Of a DNA stretch of 64,000 nt, positions 62,712-64,000 are shown in pieces; within the stretch, counting starts at the first letter, position 1; each line of letters starts with the position of its first letter. Below the pieces are notes generated by a model. That model was not told where the DNA came from and did no database searches. It was given only the letters and a program-made list of their open reading frames with translations. Both the position numbers and the translations under genes were made by a program. The stretch spans positions 2,763,501 to 2,827,500 of the forward strand of contig NZ_CP080269.1 of assembly GCF_019431355.1 (NCBI RefSeq), in the 5' to 3' direction. Source of the stretch: Paenibacillus sp. R14(2021) (lineage in GTDB: Bacteria > Bacillota > Bacilli > Paenibacillales > Paenibacillaceae).

Positions 62712-62748
62712 AATAAAAAGCCGAGGCGCTTGTGAGCACCTGCGGCTT
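62712..62748 (-). terminator. Terminator of the 61-residue protein gene
   Basis: On the minus strand AAGCCG-C-AGG pairs with CCT-C-GGCTT (two small mismatches) and is followed by TTTATTTT. Confidence 0.75.
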
Positions 62749-62769
62749 AACCGGTTTTAGGAAGAACCA

Positions 62770-62955
62770 TCAATTCAGCAGCTGACTTGGCGTGCTTTCT
62801 TGCGATTCCAAAATATCATGCAGTTTCTTGCGTGCGGAAACTTCGATATTATGGTTGCCATAGAAACGGATGCCTGCCAGCGACATCAGTTCTTTGCGGG
62901 TCAACTCAATCGTTACTTTCTCATCACCTTGCGGAATTTTAATGTTCGTGTTCAT
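62770..62955 (-). CDS. Small conserved hypothetical protein
   Basis: 61 residues. GAGGTGAT precedes the ATG. It starts MNTNIKIPQGDEKVTIELT and ends SQESTPSQLLN. No cysteine or membrane segment, possibly a short beta-hairpin and helix. Monocistronic with a terminator and a clear promoter (TTGCAA at 63091-63096, 17-bp spacer, TATATT at 63068-63073). Function unknown. Confidence 0.75.
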   Translation of the reverse strand: MNTNIKIPQGDEKVTIELTRKELMSLAGIRFYGNHNIEVSARKKLHDILESQESTPSQLLN

Positions 62956-63269
62956 TCCTCATCACCTCACTGATTTTTTCCGAACGGAATTTCCAAAAAA
63001 TCGACCTGCTATGAGCAGTAGTGGGAAGGTGGTAAATGTTGTGTTTTCCTTGATCTGTCGCACTTTTAATATAACAGCTCATGTCAGGTATTGCAAGCCC
63101 TTTTCTAAAATAATTCGCTTTCAATTCCCAGCCGTTTCACGGGCTTGTCCGCTTCAATCGGCGATTTAGACTTAAAACAAACCGTGCTGACATGGCGTTT
63201 TGCGCTGTTTTTCGTTATGATTATACGTAATGGAATACGAGAATGAAGAAGCAAGAGGAGTCTATGCAA
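62956..63269. other. Gap between the 61-residue protein gene and the radical SAM gene
   Basis: Contains the minus-strand promoter (63068-63096) and, for the plus strand, a weak TTGCGC (63200-63205) and TATACG (63222-63227) pair with a 16-bp spacer. No other gene seen. Confidence 0.55.
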
Positions 63270-64000
63270 ATGCCTGTACACACATCACCGGCTGCCGCCG
63301 CCCTTTCTCCTAGACTGTGGAGCGACAAAAGGTTTCATACATGGAATTTCGAAATGCGCGAGCAATTCGGAGGCAAGGTTTTCAAAGTCATGCTGGACGC
63401 GGGGTTCACCTGCCCGAACCGGGACGGATCCATCGCTGCGGGCGGCTGCACGTTCTGCAGCGCGCGGGGCTCGGGCGATTTTGCCGGAAGCCGCAGGGAT
63501 GACCTGATTACGCAGTTCAATAAAATCCGCGACCTGCAGCATCAGAAATGGCCGGAAGCGCAGTATATCGGCTATTTCCAGGCGTATACCAACACCTATG
63601 CGCCGGTTGAAGAGCTGCGGGAATATTATGAGGCGATATTGGCGCAGCCCGGCGTTGTCGGATTGTCCATTGCAACAAGGCCGGATTGCCTGCCGGACGA
63701 TGTCGTTGATTATTTGGCCGAGCTGAACGAACGCACCTACCTGTGGGTGGAGATGGGCTTGCAGACGATTCATGAATCGACCTCGACGCTCATTAACCGC
63801 GCGCATGATACCGCCTGCTACGAGGATGCCGTCAAACGACTGCGAGCCCGCGGTATCCGCGTCTGCGCGCACATTATTTACGGGCTGCCGCAGGAAACGC
63901 ATGAGATGATGATGGATACAGGCCGGGCCGTTGCGGCCATGGATGTTCAAGGCATTAAGATCCATCTGCTTCACCTCATGCGCAAGACGCCGATGGTGAG
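63270..64000 (+). CDS. Radical SAM protein, YtqA/TIGR01212 family (cut by the window end)
   Basis: First 243 residues; the gene continues past the window. The ATG at 63270 is nine bases after AGGAG (63256-63260); the ATG at 63264 is too close. The iron-sulfur motif is CPNRDGSIAAGGCTFC, spacing CX11CX2C as in this family. Further motifs QAYTNTYAPVEELREYY, GLSIATRPDCL, WVEMGLQTIHESTS and HIIYGLPQETHEMM. The catalysed reaction of the family is not established as far as I know. Confidence 0.9.
   Translation, partial: MPVHTSPAAAALSPRLWSDKRFHTWNFEMREQFGGKVFKVMLDAGFTCPNRDGSIAAGGCTFCSARGSGDFAGSRRDDLITQFNKIRDLQHQKWPEAQYIGYFQAYTNTYAPVEELREYYEAILAQPGVVGLSIATRPDCLPDDVVDYLAELNERTYLWVEMGLQTIHESTSTLINRAHDTACYEDAVKRLRARGIRVCAHIIYGLPQETHEMMMDTGRAVAAMDVQGIKIHLLHLMRKTPMV

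Noticed and set aside
63285-63974. 229-residue minus-strand frame at the window end
   Set aside because: Antisense shadow of the radical SAM gene, which has clear motifs and a ribosome site.

Overview
The window is a chromosomal segment from a Gram-positive, spore-forming Bacillota, most probably of the Paenibacillaceae (Paenibacillus or a close relative). The pointers are strong AGGAGG-type ribosome sites, a SigI/RsgI pair, a large membrane-anchored YesN-type AraC regulator beside an LplA/B/C-like sugar ABC transporter, a leucine T-box in front of ilvB-ilvN-ilvC-leuA, and an infC-rpmI-rplT operon whose infC starts with AUU. I see no phage, insertion sequence, tRNA, rRNA or CRISPR array; it reads as ordinary core chromosome with accessory islands. 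The genus is inferred from gene content, not computed.

Layout. 1-3.5 kb (minus): a CopC-CopD copper protein followed by a NarL-type two-component pair. 3.7-7.2 kb (plus): class I ribonucleotide reductase nrdA-nrdB behind a promoter with two NrdR boxes. 7.2-9.4 kb: a GntR/LacI-type regulator (minus) and a small ORF plus membrane protein (plus). 9.4-14.7 kb (minus): 5-oxoprolinase genes pxpB-pxpC-pxpA, then a GGDEF-EAL protein and a gamma-glutamylcyclotransferase-like gene. 14.8-20.6 kb: a VWA lipoprotein, a small plus-strand gene, and a divergent TetR/MMPL exporter pair with twin operator-like repeats. 20.6-30.8 kb: mixed housekeeping genes (fumC, an HMGL-type aldolase, thioesterase, Bax1-like protein, M42 peptidase, gluconokinase, AlkD). 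31-39 kb (minus): a sugar ABC transporter, its probable AraC/YesN regulator, and an MFS transporter.

39-45.5 kb (minus): zinc-finger-like gene, sigI-rsgI, then an RsbT-like protein immediately followed by a histidine kinase whose N-terminus resembles the RsbT-binding domain of the phosphatase RsbU, then pepA. This RsbT/RsbU_N-kinase pair is the most intriguing system here: a stress-response partner switch apparently rewired to a two-component kinase. 45.6-55.7 kb (minus): peroxiredoxin, leuB, a kinase/regulator pair with a coupled 49-codon membrane peptide, then leuA, ilvC, ilvN and ilvB behind the T-box. Transcription runs ilvB-ilvN-ilvC-leuA, and the signalling cassette separates leuA from leuB. 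55.8-64 kb: a GNAT acetyltransferase, a glycine-rich protein, rplT-rpmI-infC with a leader attenuator, two glycosyltransferases, a PAP2 phosphatase that overlaps trmB tail to tail, a small conserved protein, and the 5' part of a YtqA-like radical SAM gene cut by the window edge.

Many starts were moved from the longest reading frame to a codon with a better ribosome site or family alignment; each entry gives the reason. Domain positions are by eye.
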